The translations under genes and the position numbers were made by a program. Below are positions 5,423 to 5,729 of a stretch of 5,729 nucleotides of DNA, in pieces (the first letter of the stretch is position 1; every line of letters starts with the position of its first letter). This stretch comes from Nitrospira sp. (GTDB taxonomy: Bacteria; Nitrospirota; Nitrospiria; Nitrospirales; Nitrospiraceae): positions 1 through 5,729 of the forward strand of contig SWDL01000296.1 of assembly GCA_005116795.1 (NCBI GenBank). Direction: 5' to 3'. A model generated the notes under the pieces. It was not told the origin of the DNA and made no database searches. It saw nothing but the letters and a program-made list of their open reading frames with translations.

Positions 5423-5729
5423 ATGACTAGTTGGAGATGGGGTCAGGTCGGGTCACTTGCGCTGGTCATGGTGATCGGCATCAACGAGAGGGCGGTCGGT
5501 CAATCGGAGCCGATCACAGTGGCGGACAGTGAGACCTACTTTCAGGATACGGTGGGGAGCCGCTGGGAATACCGCGGGCATCTGTCGGAAGGGCCGATGC
5601 AGACGATCGAGGAGAAGATCTTTACGAATATCTCCACCGTCACCGGCACGACGACGCTGAAGGGCGTCACGGTGCAAGTCTTCCACGACTCGAATGCAGG
5701 GAATCACGGAGCCTCGGACAGCTATTACC
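5423..5729 (+). CDS. Partial exported protein, N-terminal part, function unknown
   Basis: An ATG with a strong ribosome binding site opens a frame of 102 codons that continues past the window edge without a stop. The N-terminus (MTSWRWGQVGSLALVMVIGI) has a positive charge and then a hydrophobic core. A cleavage site near AVGQS (residues 24-28) is plausible, so the protein is probably exported. The mature part contains ETYFQDTVGSRWEYRG. This recalls the YFPL-x-x-G-x-x-W-x-Y pattern that begins many small secreted or lipoprotein-like beta-rich proteins of unknown function in environmental bacteria. The following sequence (TIEEKIFTNISTVTGTTTLKG and on) looks like alternating beta-strands. I see no lipobox cysteine and no catalytic motif. 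The gene is divergent from the SDR-bioD pair across a 63-nt gap, so it may share a control region with it. No function is proposed. Confidence 0.7.
   Translation, partial: MTSWRWGQVGSLALVMVIGINERAVGQSEPITVADSETYFQDTVGSRWEYRGHLSEGPMQTIEEKIFTNISTVTGTTTLKGVTVQVFHDSNAGNHGASDSYY

Noticed and set aside
1..5729. CRISPR array, tRNA, rRNA, transposase or defence system
   Set aside because: I see no regular direct repeats, no tRNA cloverleaf, no transposase or integrase motifs and no defence-gene domains on either strand.

Overview
This is a bacterial, GC-rich window with no rRNA, tRNA or CRISPR array. It reads as two unlike halves that meet near position 1,690. The right half (about 1,690-5,729) looks like compact core metabolism. 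My inference is a Nitrospira-like (Nitrospirota) or similar environmental bacterium, judged from gene content and general resemblance only. The left half (1-~1,690) looks like accessory sequence from a soil or sediment bacterium, possibly Gemmatimonadota-like; this is a weaker inference.

Left half. A partial gene for an exported, helix-rich protein of unknown function runs off the left edge on the minus strand (345 to 1). About 640 nt without an intact gene follow. This stretch holds a short remnant of a Ser/Thr protein kinase N-lobe (minus strand, ~544-606) and a ~102-nt imperfect inverted repeat with the layout of an integron attC recombination site (665-766). A secreted serine beta-lactamase-like hydrolase then starts at 988 behind a clear ribosome binding site. 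It has the SxxK and YxN active-site motifs but loses its C-terminal part.

Junction. The last ~30 codons of the hydrolase ORF (about 1,681-1,773) are not hydrolase sequence. They match the C-terminal end of AccB, the biotin carboxyl carrier protein of acetyl-CoA carboxylase, just past the biotinylated EAMK(M/L)M motif, which is missing. The next gene is accC, AccB's usual operon partner, so the right half most likely once carried a complete accB-accC pair. The hydrolase appears spliced in frame into accB, either by recombination in the cell or, more likely, by an assembly join.

Right half. accC (biotin carboxylase, complete, TTG start) is followed directly by thiE (thiamine phosphate synthase), both on the plus strand. 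On the minus strand a FabG-like short-chain reductase precedes bioD (dethiobiotin synthetase). bioD and thiE converge and overlap by 65 nt at their 3' ends. Biotin synthesis (bioD, with the reductase as a possible pimelate-chain enzyme) thus lies beside an enzyme that uses protein-bound biotin (AccC). At the right edge a divergent plus-strand gene with a strong ribosome binding site begins an exported protein of unknown function and runs off the window.

I see no convincing new multi-gene system. The points most worth checking are the hydrolase-AccB junction and the attC-like site.
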